This document shows, in pieces, positions 17,320-25,521 of a stretch of DNA of 64,000 nt (the stretch's first letter is position 1; each line of letters begins with the position of its first letter). The notes under the pieces are model-generated. The model ran no database searches and was not told the DNA's origin. It saw nothing but the letters and a program-made list of their open reading frames with translations. Position numbers and translations under genes: made by a program. Origin of the DNA: Endobacterium cereale (GTDB lineage: Bacteria > Pseudomonadota > Alphaproteobacteria > Rhizobiales > Rhizobiaceae); NCBI RefSeq assembly GCF_009617585.1, contig NZ_WIXI01000047.1:248001-312000 (forward strand). The letters are read 5' to 3'.

Positions 17320-17430
17320 GGTCAAAGTCTTGGGAGGATTTAGATCTTAGGCGCGCTTCGTTCGCAGCCCCGGCAACGGAAAGATCACGCGAAACTCAAA
17401 AAACAAGGCTTCATCGCCTTGTTTTTTTTT
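17320..17430 (+). ncRNA. Small RNA candidate, mmgR (formerly suhB, alpha-r8)-like
   Basis: This stretch is between proS and a GNAT gene, has no ORF, and ends in a perfect intrinsic terminator. The body has a stem GATCTT (17343-17348) / AAGATC (17381-17386) enclosing GGCGCGC, a CAGCCCCGGC stretch and an unpaired GGGAGGA just upstream. From memory this arrangement resembles the rhizobial mmgR/suhB RNA family, a trans-acting Hfq-linked sRNA tied to polyhydroxybutyrate control in Sinorhizobium. The 5' end is approximate because no clear promoter was fixed. A different terminator-ended sRNA remains possible. Confidence 0.6.
17398..17430 (+). terminator. Intrinsic terminator of the small RNA
   Basis: AACAAGGC (17402-17409) pairs with GCCTTGTT (17416-17423), extendable through the flanking A and T runs, and is followed by nine T. 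This is the strongest rho-independent terminator in the window and points rightward, away from proS. Confidence 0.9.
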
Positions 17431-17503
17431 GCCTTCAAATCAGGATTCGCGCTTCCGGCTGATGGGCTTATGCCTATGAAAGGTTACGGGATGATGACAG
17501 GTG

Positions 17504-18088
17504 TCAGGCCTCATCGCCCCGTTGGGCCGCCGTCCAATCCCTTGCCAGCACGGCATAAACATATTCGTCGCCCCACTCTCCATTAAACCGATCGTTTTCG
17601 ATCAAGTGCGCCTCGCGCCGCAGACCCAGGCGCTTGACGATGCCGACGGAGCCGTTGTTGCGGCTGTCGAGCCTGGCAAAGATGCGGTGAAACCCAAAAG
17701 TTTCAAAACCTGCGGAGATCATCGCCGACACGGCTTCCGTCGCATAACCCTTGCCGCCGTAATCGGGATGAAAAACATAACCGACTTCGGCCTGCAGCGC
17801 TGCCTTGTTGGCGAGTTTCAACATGACATCCCCGACGAGAGCGCCATCCTCCTTCCGGGTGACGGCGAGGCGAAAATCGTCACCATCGTTTTCAAAGGGC
17901 GCCTCCAGCAGTTTTGCGAATTTTTCCTCCAACGCGGCACCAGTTGACGGCGCGGCGTACAGGTAACGGTAAACATCGTTGCGGCTGCGATAGGCGGCGT
18001 AAGCTGTCAGATCGTCGGTTTGAAACTTGCGCAGGATGAGGCGTGTCGTGGTTATGGAGTTCGGGAGAGACTGGAGGTTCATTACCAT
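17504..18088 (-). CDS. GNAT-family N-acetyltransferase (RimJ/RimL type)
   Basis: This 194-residue protein matches Acetyltransf_3: TTTRLILRKFQTDDL opening, GYVFHPDYGGKGYATEAVSAMISAGFE acetyl-CoA region (the pyrophosphate loop is GGKGYA) and FARLDSRNNGSVGIVKRLGLRREAH. Members acetylate ribosomal protein N-termini, antibiotics or small amines; the substrate is unknown. The in-frame ATG at 18082 (MNLQS) is an alternative start. Confidence 0.85.
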   Translation of the reverse strand: MVMNLQSLPNSITTTRLILRKFQTDDLTAYAAYRSRNDVYRYLYAAPSTGAALEEKFAKLLEAPFENDGDDFRLAVTRKEDGALVGDVMLKLANKAALQAEVGYVFHPDYGGKGYATEAVSAMISAGFETFGFHRIFARLDSRNNGSVGIVKRLGLRREAHLIENDRFNGEWGDEYVYAVLARDWTAAQRGDEA

Positions 18089-18121
18089 TCCATATGCATT
18101 TTGAAGCGCAGGCTAAGCCTC

Positions 18122-18415
18122 TCACAGAGAGCCGACAGGCCAGCGTGCCAAAGTTTGCGTGATTGCTGCCCTTAATTGTTGTTCTGTCGGATTATCCACC
18201 TCGAAATAACCTCCGAAACCGGCCGCAAGAGCGGCGATCTCATCGTCGGAGAGCGTGGACAGGCGATCCGGGGCGACCTCATCTCCGAGGACCTTCCAGA
18301 CCACCTCGCAGCACTCGTGCGCGGACGCATCCTCAAAGGGCAGCGGCGGCGACAGGCAATGGCCGAATTCTTCCCCCATCGCCTGTTCGAAATCCATGCG
18401 ATCCGTTTCGTTCAT
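18122..18415 (-). CDS. Small acidic hypothetical protein
   Basis: This 97-residue protein was not recognised. It is acidic (MNETDRMDFEQAMGEEFGH start), soluble, and has a C-terminal helix-rich half (LSTLSDDEIAALAAGFGGYF). Its ATG overlaps the stop of the preceding membrane-anchored gene in an ATGA arrangement, so it is translationally coupled to it. That coupling is the main support for reality; an upstream in-frame start at 18547 would overlap that gene heavily. Confidence 0.6.
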   Translation of the reverse strand: MNETDRMDFEQAMGEEFGHCLSPPLPFEDASAHECCEVVWKVLGDEVAPDRLSTLSDDEIAALAAGFGGYFEVDNPTEQQLRAAITQTLARWPVGSL

Positions 18416-18828
18416 GGTTGCTCCTCGAAGCGGTCTATATTCGGCCGCGTTTCGAACCGCAGTTCGGCCGATGGAAACACGAAACGTACGGCTGCCGGCT
18501 GCTTGTCCCAAACGATGGCGCTTTTCTCGCACCGCGATGCAAAACACGGTCCCGGGATCGGCCTGCTGGTCAGAAAATGATCAACGCCCGGACCACGGAC
18601 CCGGAACTCGAAATAATGCTTGATTTCACCATAAAAGAATGGGGCATCAGAACAGGTGAAGACCGATGCCTCATAGGCTCCGTCGGGCGATTGGCTGAAT
18701 TGGCCATCGCATAGGGGCTGTGTGGTCAACCAGCGAAACAAAATCACTGCTGCTACAAAACACGCGGCCAAAGCCGAAAGCACAACAAGCAGCACACGCC
18801 ACCAGAAACGTCTGCTCCCAAGCCTCAT
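18412..18828 (-). CDS. Membrane-anchored hypothetical protein with four extracytoplasmic cysteines
   Basis: This 138-residue protein has one N-terminal TM (residues ~9-32, WWRVLLVVLSALAACFVAAV) followed by a ~105-residue periplasmic domain with paired cysteines (C43, C57 and C97/C101 regions) that may form disulfides. No family was recognised. It overlaps its neighbours on both sides by ATGA (18825-18828 and 18412-18415), so it is the middle of a tightly coupled trio. The longer in-frame start at 19101 would overlap the DUF1467 gene in full. Confidence 0.6.
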   Translation of the reverse strand: MRLGSRRFWWRVLLVVLSALAACFVAAVILFRWLTTQPLCDGQFSQSPDGAYEASVFTCSDAPFFYGEIKHYFEFRVRGPGVDHFLTSRPIPGPCFASRCEKSAIVWDKQPAAVRFVFPSAELRFETRPNIDRFEEQP

Positions 18829-19094
18829 CCGAAATCCGGCAGAATGACCGGCAGTGAACTGATGCTGACACCGAAAAAATGTGACGCGAGAAGCCAGCCT
18901 CCCTGGAGAAGCGCGGCGATCAGGCTGGTGAGGATCACGACGCGCAGGCCGCGAAATTTCGCCGGCGCGCTTGCCACCGTGCCCAGCACCACCTCGCCCT
19001 CTTCCTGCTGGCTGCGCATGCCGATCGGTAGCACGATGAACAGGGTCAGCCACCAGATGACGAAATAGACCGCGAATGTCGACAGGATGGGCAT
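18825..19094 (-). CDS. DUF1467 family small membrane protein
   Basis: This 89-residue protein has two TM helices (residues ~5-26, VYFVIWWLTLFIVLPIGMRSQ, and ~50-70) and the DUF1467 hallmark WWLTLFIVLPIG-x-RSQ-x-EEGEVVLGT. The function is unknown. In related genomes it normally lies between mce and proS. Here it is separated from proS by two overlapping small genes, a GNAT gene and the sRNA. Confidence 0.85.
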   Translation of the reverse strand: MPILSTFAVYFVIWWLTLFIVLPIGMRSQQEEGEVVLGTVASAPAKFRGLRVVILTSLIAALLQGGWLLASHFFGVSISSLPVILPDFG

Positions 19095-19218
19095 GCGTCA
19101 CTCCTCCTCCAAACCCCGCGCCGATTATAGGGAGAATGGAGCCAAGCTCAATTGCAGCAATGCATGAAGGGTTTCGGAAAATGATTCCGTCTACCGCCGC
19201 AAGTTACTGAAATCAGAT

Positions 19219-19620
19219 TCAAATCTGCTCCAGCTCGGTCAGAGTGCCGGAAAAATCCTTCGGGTGAAGGAAGAGCACCGGCTTGCCATGTGCACCGATT
19301 TTCGGCGCTCCATCGCCAAGCACGCGCAGGCCGAGCGCCACCGCCCGGTCGCGGGCGGCAAGAAGGTCGGCCACTTCGTAACAGATGTGATGCATGCCAC
19401 CGGCCGGATTCTTTGCGAGAAAGCCCCAAATGGGTGAGTTTTCACCGAGCGGCTCGAGCAACTCGACCTTGGTGTTTTCGAGTTCTACAAAAACAACCGT
19501 CACGCCGTGTTCCGGCAACGGTTGCGGATCGGAAACGGTGGCGCCGAGATTTTTGTAGGGCATCGCGGCGGCCGTCAGATTGGGGACGGCGATGGCGATG
19601 TGATTGATACGGCCGAGCAT
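19219..19620 (-). CDS. mce: Methylmalonyl-CoA epimerase
   Basis: This 133-residue VOC-fold enzyme interconverts (2R)- and (2S)-methylmalonyl-CoA in the propionyl-CoA to succinyl-CoA route. Sequence features are the start RINHIAIAVPNL (metal His), KVELLEPLGENSPI, the MHHICYEV strand with a second metal His, and the C-terminal LFLHPKDFSGTLTELEQ with the conserved Glu. Length is normal for the family. It sits in the conserved rnj-mce-DUF1467-proS neighbourhood. Confidence 0.93.
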   Translation of the reverse strand: MLGRINHIAIAVPNLTAAAMPYKNLGATVSDPQPLPEHGVTVVFVELENTKVELLEPLGENSPIWGFLAKNPAGGMHHICYEVADLLAARDRAVALGLRVLGDGAPKIGAHGKPVLFLHPKDFSGTLTELEQI

Positions 19621-19699
19621 GATCTTCTCCCATGGGCGCAGCAGACATCACCTCCGCCCAACAAAATCTATGGCTTAGCCTTGGGGCTAAAGCCATGAT

Positions 19700-19845
19700 T
19701 TTATATCTTCTCCCGCAGGCGGAGAGACTGGGCGCGGCGGCCATTCTCTTTCTTTGAGGAGCATCCGTAGTTTCAACATCTTCGCCCGCAGGTGAAGTGT
19801 CGGATATGACGGATGAGGGGCAAGTCCCCTGCCCCACAGATATCC
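19700..19845. repeat. Degenerate RIME-like palindromic intergenic element
   Basis: Two hairpin-prone units occur ~80 bp apart: CTTCTCCCGCAGGCGGAGAG and CTTCGCCCGCAGGTGAAG, with CGGATGAGGGG just after the second. The vocabulary (CTTCTCCCCGCAGGCGGGGAGAAG, CCCTCATCCG) is that of rhizobial RIME-type intergenic repeats, here decayed. Coordinates are approximate. Confidence 0.4.
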
Positions 19846-19974
19846 TTAGCGAACCACAGTCACAGTTGTGGCAGCCATTTCGGGATTGCTGTCTTGCGTT
19901 ACCGAAGCAACGAAGGTGATCGCCAACAGCGCCGCGCAGATGACAGCGGCGCCCAGGAAATTTCCAGGTCTCAT
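19846..19974 (-). CDS. Very small membrane or exported peptide (42 aa)
   Basis: This short ORF begins with an ATG at 19974 preceded by GGAGA at good spacing. It encodes a basic N-terminus (MRPGN), one hydrophobic segment (LGAAVICAALLAITFVASV) and a short polar tail. It could be a TM micropeptide or a secreted peptide. Support is the ribosome-binding site and the protein-like composition; no homologue is recalled. Confidence 0.45.
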   Translation of the reverse strand: MRPGNFLGAAVICAALLAITFVASVTQDSNPEMAATTVTVVR

Positions 19975-20022
19975 AAAATGTCTCCGAATCGTCCCAGCCG
20001 ATTGCAGAGCTAACACATGAAA

Positions 20023-20053
20023 ATGGCGCGGAGCTTTCACACATCCGCGCCAT
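20023..20053 (-). terminator. Terminator downstream of rnj
   Basis: On the minus strand ATGGCGCGG (20053-20045) pairs with CCGCGCCAT (20031-20023) and is followed by TTTC, about 47 bp beyond the rnj stop. It probably ends the long nuo-birA-rnj transcript. Confidence 0.55.
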
Positions 20054-20099
20054 CGCATCACACAATTGTCAATTATCGGGCCGGTGTGGCCCTTTGGAC

Positions 20100-21767
20100 T
20101 CAGAGGCGGGTGACGAACACCGTCACGATCGGCTTTTTGCCCCAGCCATTGTTGGCGGCGGAGCGCACGGCGCGGCGTACGGATTCGCGCAGCATGTCGA
20201 GATCCTTGCGGCGGGCCCGCGGAATGCTTTCGATGGCGCCGAGGACGCTATCATAGAGCGTGTCTTCCATGCTCTCGCCCTCATCATCCATTTCCGGCAG
20301 GCCGAACAGGACGATGTCCGGGTCGGCGAGAAAATCGTGGCGGCTGTCGAGCAGCACGTTGACCGAGACATGACCGGCAAAGGAAAGCTTGCGACGGTCG
20401 CCGATACCGATTTCCTCGAAATCGCCAATCAACTTGCCGTCCTTGTAGATACGACCGAACGGGACATCCGCAATGACTTCGGCGGGACCGGGCGCGAGGC
20501 GCAGCATGTTGCCGTTGCGCACACGCGGCACGGTCTTGATACCGGCGCCGAGCGCCAGATCGCGCTGGGCCGTCAGATGAGCCGCTTCGCCGTGCACGGG
20601 CACGAGGATTTCCGGGCGGGTCCACTCGTACATTTTCAGAAGTTCGTTGCGGCGCGGGTGGCCGGACACGTGAACGAGCGCCTGGGTATCGGTGACGATG
20701 TTGACGCCCTGCTCGATAAGGCCGTTCATGATCTCGAGGATCGGCTTTTCATTGCCGGGAATGGTGCGTGAGGAAAACACGACCGTATCGCCGGCGGCAA
20801 GCGCCACATTGCGCATTTCGTCACGCGACAGCTTTGCGAGTGCGGCACGCGGCTCGCCCTGGCTGCCGGTGAGGATGACCACGACCTTGTCGCGCGGGAT
20901 ATAGCCGAATTCGTCTTCGGCGATGAACGGCTTGATATCGTCCATGATGCCGATATCGCGGGCAACACCCACAACACGCTTCAGCGACGAGCCGAGCAGC
21001 AGCACTTCGCGGCCGGCGGCCTGTGCTGCCAGCGCGATGGAACGGATGCGACCGACATTCGACGAGAAGGTGGTGACGGCGACGCGGCCTTCTGCGGCCT
21101 CGATGACCTTTTGTAGGCCGTGCGAGACTTCTTCTTCCGACGGCGAAACGCCATCGCGCATGGCGTTGGTCGAATCGCACATGACGGCGAGCACGCCTTC
21201 GTCACCGATTGCGCGAAAACGCTCTTCGTCGGTCAGCGGTCCGAGCGACGGATTATGGTCGATCTTCCAGTCACCGGTGTGGATGACATTGCCAAGCGGC
21301 GTGCGGATAACCAGCGACATCGGCTCGGGGATTGAATGGTTGACGCCGACGGCCTCGACTTCGAACGGACCGACATTGATGCGGTCACCGGCCTTGAAGA
21401 TGGTGATCGGGATTTCGGCGCGGCCACCTTCGTAAGCGCGTTTGGCATCGAGCATGCCGGCCGTGAACGGTGAGGCATAGACCGGCACATTGAGGCCCGG
21501 CCAGATATCGTTCAGGGCGCCATAATGGTCTTCATGCGCGTGGGTGATGAAGATGCCCTTGAGGTTCTTCTTCTTGTCGGCAAGGAAGCGCACATCCGGC
21601 AGCACCAGATCGACGCCCGGCAGGTCTGGACCCGGAAAGGTCACGCCGCAATCGACCATGATCCACTGGCGGGTCGCCTCGGGGCCAAAGCCGTAGAGCG
21701 CGAGGTTCATGCCGATCTCGCCTACGCCGCCCAGCGGCAAAAATACCAGTTCGTCCTTGGAGGCCAT
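20100..21767 (-). CDS. rnj: Ribonuclease J
   Basis: This 555-residue metallo-beta-lactamase/beta-CASP nuclease acts in rRNA maturation and mRNA turnover as a 5'-exonuclease and endonuclease. The zinc motif HAHEDH is at residues 76-81. Further signatures are VVDCGVTFPGPDLPGVD near the start, HTGDWKID, the beta-CASP segment with GSQGEPRAAL, and VHVSGHPRRNELLKM. The C-terminal domain is present. It lies 17 bp after birA on the same strand, probably in one transcript with the end of the nuo operon. Confidence 0.95.
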   Translation of the reverse strand: MASKDELVFLPLGGVGEIGMNLALYGFGPEATRQWIMVDCGVTFPGPDLPGVDLVLPDVRFLADKKKNLKGIFITHAHEDHYGALNDIWPGLNVPVYASPFTAGMLDAKRAYEGGRAEIPITIFKAGDRINVGPFEVEAVGVNHSIPEPMSLVIRTPLGNVIHTGDWKIDHNPSLGPLTDEERFRAIGDEGVLAVMCDSTNAMRDGVSPSEEEVSHGLQKVIEAAEGRVAVTTFSSNVGRIRSIALAAQAAGREVLLLGSSLKRVVGVARDIGIMDDIKPFIAEDEFGYIPRDKVVVILTGSQGEPRAALAKLSRDEMRNVALAAGDTVVFSSRTIPGNEKPILEIMNGLIEQGVNIVTDTQALVHVSGHPRRNELLKMYEWTRPEILVPVHGEAAHLTAQRDLALGAGIKTVPRVRNGNMLRLAPGPAEVIADVPFGRIYKDGKLIGDFEEIGIGDRRKLSFAGHVSVNVLLDSRHDFLADPDIVLFGLPEMDDEGESMEDTLYDSVLGAIESIPRARRKDLDMLRESVRRAVRSAANNGWGKKPIVTVFVTRL

Positions 21768-21784
21768 ATTGTCCTATTTCCGAT

Positions 21785-22543
21785 TCATGCAAAAAATACG
21801 TCGCCGGCGGCAATGGGCATAAGTTCACTGCCCGTGTCCAGCATCAGCAAGCCTTTATCATCAATTCCGGCAAAGCGCCCGGAAATCGAATGGTTTGGCA
21901 GATTAACGGTGATCTTCTCGCCAATACCGCAGGCGACACTACGCCATTGGGCGGTCACGTCCGCTATGCCCCTGCCCTCGTCCCATGATTCCAGAACCTG
22001 CGCCATCTCCTTGTAAAGATGCGCGAAAAGCTCTTCCGGCAAGGCGGTTACACCATGTTCTTCGAGCGAGGTTACGGCGTAAGGGGCGCTATCCGGCTTG
22101 TGACGAATATTGATGCCGATACCGATGACGAGAGCGCGTTTTCCATCCGGCAACATCTCGGCTTCGAGCAATATGCCGCAGGTTTTCCTGCGTTCTATCA
22201 AGATATCGTTCGGCCATTTGACCTCGACCGGCGGCGTACCGGGGGGCATGACAGCGGCGATGGCGTTGCGGACGGCAAGGGCGACGGCAAGCGGAAGCGA
22301 GGCGGTGCGTTCGATCGGCGCGGGGTCGATCAACAGGAGCGTGGCGTAAAGATTGCCGGTCTCGGAGGTCCACGCCCTCCCTCTACGACCACGCCCGGCG
22401 TTTTGGCGCCGGGCGGTGATCCAGAGAAGACCTTGGTCTCCTGCCCTCGCGGCTGCGAGGGCATCTGTGTTTGTGGAGCCGACTTCATCCAGCGCGATAT
22501 GCCTGAAGGCTTCGAGCGGGAAGCGGCGTCTGATGCCAGTCAT
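21785..22543 (-). CDS. birA: Biotin--[acetyl-CoA-carboxylase] ligase
   Basis: This 252-residue class I biotin protein ligase lacks the N-terminal DNA-binding domain of E. coli BirA, so it is an enzyme and not a repressor. It has the biotinyl-AMP loop GRGRRGRAW, the KWPNDI motif (VKWPNDILIE), GILLE and GIGINI. The small C-terminal SH3-like domain is present. The start ATG at 22543 is one base beyond the nuoN stop (22545), so it is coupled to the complex I operon. Confidence 0.93.
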   Translation of the reverse strand: MTGIRRRFPLEAFRHIALDEVGSTNTDALAAARAGDQGLLWITARRQNAGRGRRGRAWTSETGNLYATLLLIDPAPIERTASLPLAVALAVRNAIAAVMPPGTPPVEVKWPNDILIERRKTCGILLEAEMLPDGKRALVIGIGINIRHKPDSAPYAVTSLEEHGVTALPEELFAHLYKEMAQVLESWDEGRGIADVTAQWRSVACGIGEKITVNLPNHSISGRFAGIDDKGLLMLDTGSELMPIAAGDVFFA

Positions 22544-22544
22544 A

Positions 22545-23987
22545 TCAGAAGAATGACTTTGCTGCCGCAGATGCTGCCGTGCCGACCGGGCCGCCGAACA
22601 GCACATAGGCCGTCACGAACAGACCGGAGAAACCGAAGACCAGCTTGAGCAGGCCGGGCGTGCGGGCAAATTCGCCAACCGGCTTGTCGAACCACATCAG
22701 CTTGACGACGCGCAGATAGTAGTAGGCGCCGACGACCGAGGAGAGCACGCCGATGACGGCCAGAGCGTAAAGCTTGGCTTCGATGGCGGCGAGGAAGACA
22801 AAATACTTGGCGAAGAAGCCGGCCAGCGGCGGGATGCCGGCAAGCGAGAACATCAGCGCGGTCAGGACCAGCGCCATGAACGGACGCGTGGACGAAAGAC
22901 CCGCCAGATCATCCACCGCTTCGACAGCGGTGCCGTCAGGGCGGCGCATCGACATGATGCAGGCAAAGGTGCCAAGCGTCATGACCATGTAGATCAGCAT
23001 GTAGAGCGCGATCGACGAGACACCGGTTTCCGAACCAGCGGCCAGACCGACGAGCGCGTAACCCATGTGACCGATCGAGGAATAGGCCATCAGACGCTTG
23101 ATGTTCTTCTGGCCGATGGCGGCAAACGAACCGAGCAGCATGGAAGCGATTGCGATGAAGACGATGACCTGACGCCAGTCGGCAACGACCGGGATGAAGG
23201 CATCCGAAACGATGCGCACCAGGATGGCCATGGCGGCGACCTTGGGACCGGAAGCGAAGAAGGCGGTAACCGGGGTCGGCGCACCTTCATAAACGTCCGG
23301 CGTCCACATGTGGAACGGCACGGCGGAGATCTTGAATGCCAGACCAGCAAGAACGAAGACCAGACCGAAAACGAGACCGAGCGAACGGGTTTCCTGGCTC
23401 AACACCTGGGCAATCTGTTCGAAGCCGGTGTTGCCGGTAAAACCGTAGACCAGCGACATGCCGTAAAGCAGCATGCCGGAGGAGAGCGCGCCGAGCACAA
23501 AATACTTCAGGCCGGCTTCGGTGGAACGAATGCTGTCACGGTTGAAGGCGGCGACGACGTAAAGCGCCAGCGACATCAGTTCGAGGCCGAGATAAAGCGC
23601 GATCAGGTCGTTAGCCGAGATCAGCAGCATCATGCCGAGCGTGGCGAGCAGGACGAGAACCGGGAATTCCGGCTTGTCGATCTGGTCGGACTTGGCATTG
23701 GCAAAGGTCATCAGCAACGCGACGATCGAGCCGAACAGCGCGGTTGCCTTCATGAAGCGGGCAAAGCCGTCCATCAGGAAGGCGCCGTTATAGGCTTCAC
23801 CCTGCGGCGCGACGAAGATGATCATGATCAGAGCCACGATCATGACGGCGATTGTCAGGCCCGTTACCAGCGGCGACGAACGGTCGCCACTGAAGACGCC
23901 GATCATCAGGAGTGCCAGCGCACCGAGCGCCAGAAGCACTTCCGGGCTCGAGATCTGCAGGCTAGCAAGGAGTAGTTCAGCGGTCAT
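22545..23987 (-). CDS. nuoN: NADH-quinone oxidoreductase subunit N
   Basis: This 480-residue antiporter-like membrane subunit of complex I has about 14 hydrophobic segments. It contributes to proton translocation in the distal membrane arm. The core antiporter block includes LKYFVLGALSSGMLLYG and the conserved lysine segment in IKRLMAYSSIGHMGYALVG. It is the last nuo gene and is followed by birA with a one-base gap. Confidence 0.95.
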   Translation of the reverse strand: MTAELLLASLQISSPEVLLALGALALLMIGVFSGDRSSPLVTGLTIAVMIVALIMIIFVAPQGEAYNGAFLMDGFARFMKATALFGSIVALLMTFANAKSDQIDKPEFPVLVLLATLGMMLLISANDLIALYLGLELMSLALYVVAAFNRDSIRSTEAGLKYFVLGALSSGMLLYGMSLVYGFTGNTGFEQIAQVLSQETRSLGLVFGLVFVLAGLAFKISAVPFHMWTPDVYEGAPTPVTAFFASGPKVAAMAILVRIVSDAFIPVVADWRQVIVFIAIASMLLGSFAAIGQKNIKRLMAYSSIGHMGYALVGLAAGSETGVSSIALYMLIYMVMTLGTFACIMSMRRPDGTAVEAVDDLAGLSSTRPFMALVLTALMFSLAGIPPLAGFFAKYFVFLAAIEAKLYALAVIGVLSSVVGAYYYLRVVKLMWFDKPVGEFARTPGLLKLVFGFSGLFVTAYVLFGGPVGTAASAAAKSFF

Positions 23988-24006
23988 AATCCAGTCCCGT
24001 CCCGTC

Positions 24007-25521
24007 TCAGTGCGTTACTGCGAGCGCAAGTTTTTGCGCTGCCTGCAGGGCTGCCGAGTAATTGTTGACCAGCGCGTCGATCGACGCGGCAGTCACGTCG
24101 AATACCGGCGCCGGATAGAAGCCGAAGAAGATGGTGAGCGCGACCAGCGGATAAAGCAGGATCTTCTCACGCGTCGACAGGTCCAGCAACTGCTTGAGGT
24201 TTTCCTTCTCCAGCGCACCGAACAGAACCCGGCGGTAAAGCCACAGAGCGTAGCAGGCCGACAGGATGACACCGGTTGCGGCAAACAGTGCCACCCAAGT
24301 GTTGACGCGGAAGACGCCGATGATCGTCAGGAATTCGCCGATGAAGCCAGACGTGCCCGGCAGGCCGACGTTTGCCATGGTGAAGATCATCATCGCCACG
24401 GCATATTTCGGCATGTTGTTGACGAGACCACCGTAAGCGGAAATCTCGCGGGTGTGGAGGCGGTCATAAACGACGCCGACGCAAAGGAAGAGCGCGCCGG
24501 AGACGATACCGTGCGACAGCATCTGGAACACAGCACCCTGCACGCCTTGCGTATTGGCGGCGAAGATACCCATGGTCACGTAGCCCATGTGGGCAACCGA
24601 CGAATAGGCGATCAGCTTCTTGATGTCGTCCTGCATCATCGCGACCAGCGAGGTGTAGATGATGGCGATGACGGACAGCGAGAACACCATCGGAGCAAAA
24701 TAGTCCGAGGCCAGCGGGAACATCTGCAGCAGGATACGGATCATACCGTAACCGCCGAGCTTCAGCATGACGCCGGCCAGGATGACCGAACCTGCGGTCG
24801 GGGCCTGAACGTGCGCATCCGGAAGCCAGGTGTGGACCGGCCACATCGGCATCTTGACTGCGAAAGCGGCGAAGCAGGCGAGGAAGAGCCATGTCTGCAT
24901 GCCGGCCGGGAAGCCGTGCTTGAGGAGTTCAACGATATCGGTGGTGCCGGCGTTCCAGTACATGGCCATGATGGCGAGCATCATGAGAACCGAGCCGAGC
25001 AGCGTGTAGAGGAAGAGCTTGTAGGAGGCGTAAACGCGATCCTTGCCGCCCCAGACACCGATGATGATGAACATCGGGATCAGGGTCGCTTCGAAGAACA
25101 CGTAGAACAGAACGATGTCGAGCGAGACGAACACGCCGGTCATCGCCACCTGCAGAAGCAGGAAGGAGATCATGTATTCCTTGATGCGGTGTTCGATCGA
25201 TTCCCAGCTCGCCAGCACGCAGAACGGCATGAGGAAAGTGGTGAGGATGACGAACAGCATGGAAATGCCATCGACGCCGAGATGGTAGGAAATGCCGGTG
25301 CCGAGCCATTCATGGCTCTCGACCATCTGGAAGCTGGCGCTCGAATTGTCGAAGCCGATCCAGATGAAGAGAGACACGATGAAGGTGAAGACGGTGGTCG
25401 CCAGCGAAATATAAAGGACATTGCGGCGGCCGTTCGCGCCCTCCTGCCCGGTGAGGAGCAGGAGCACCACGCCGACGAGCGGCAGGAAGGTGACCGTTGA
25501 AAGAATGGGCCAATCGGTCAT
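24007..25521 (-). CDS. nuoM: NADH-quinone oxidoreductase subunit M
   Basis: This 504-residue antiporter-like subunit has about 14 TMs, FEATLIPMFIIIGVWGG with the key glutamate, HTWLPDAHVQAPTAGSV, and IKKLIAYSSVAHMGYV. The start is the ATG at 25521 (MTDWPILSTVTF), overlapping the nuoL stop by one base. The in-frame start at 25548 adds nine residues inside nuoL and is less likely. Confidence 0.95.
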   Translation of the reverse strand: MTDWPILSTVTFLPLVGVVLLLLTGQEGANGRRNVLYISLATTVFTFIVSLFIWIGFDNSSASFQMVESHEWLGTGISYHLGVDGISMLFVILTTFLMPFCVLASWESIEHRIKEYMISFLLLQVAMTGVFVSLDIVLFYVFFEATLIPMFIIIGVWGGKDRVYASYKLFLYTLLGSVLMMLAIMAMYWNAGTTDIVELLKHGFPAGMQTWLFLACFAAFAVKMPMWPVHTWLPDAHVQAPTAGSVILAGVMLKLGGYGMIRILLQMFPLASDYFAPMVFSLSVIAIIYTSLVAMMQDDIKKLIAYSSVAHMGYVTMGIFAANTQGVQGAVFQMLSHGIVSGALFLCVGVVYDRLHTREISAYGGLVNNMPKYAVAMMIFTMANVGLPGTSGFIGEFLTIIGVFRVNTWVALFAATGVILSACYALWLYRRVLFGALEKENLKQLLDLSTREKILLYPLVALTIFFGFYPAPVFDVTAASIDALVNNYSAALQAAQKLALAVTH

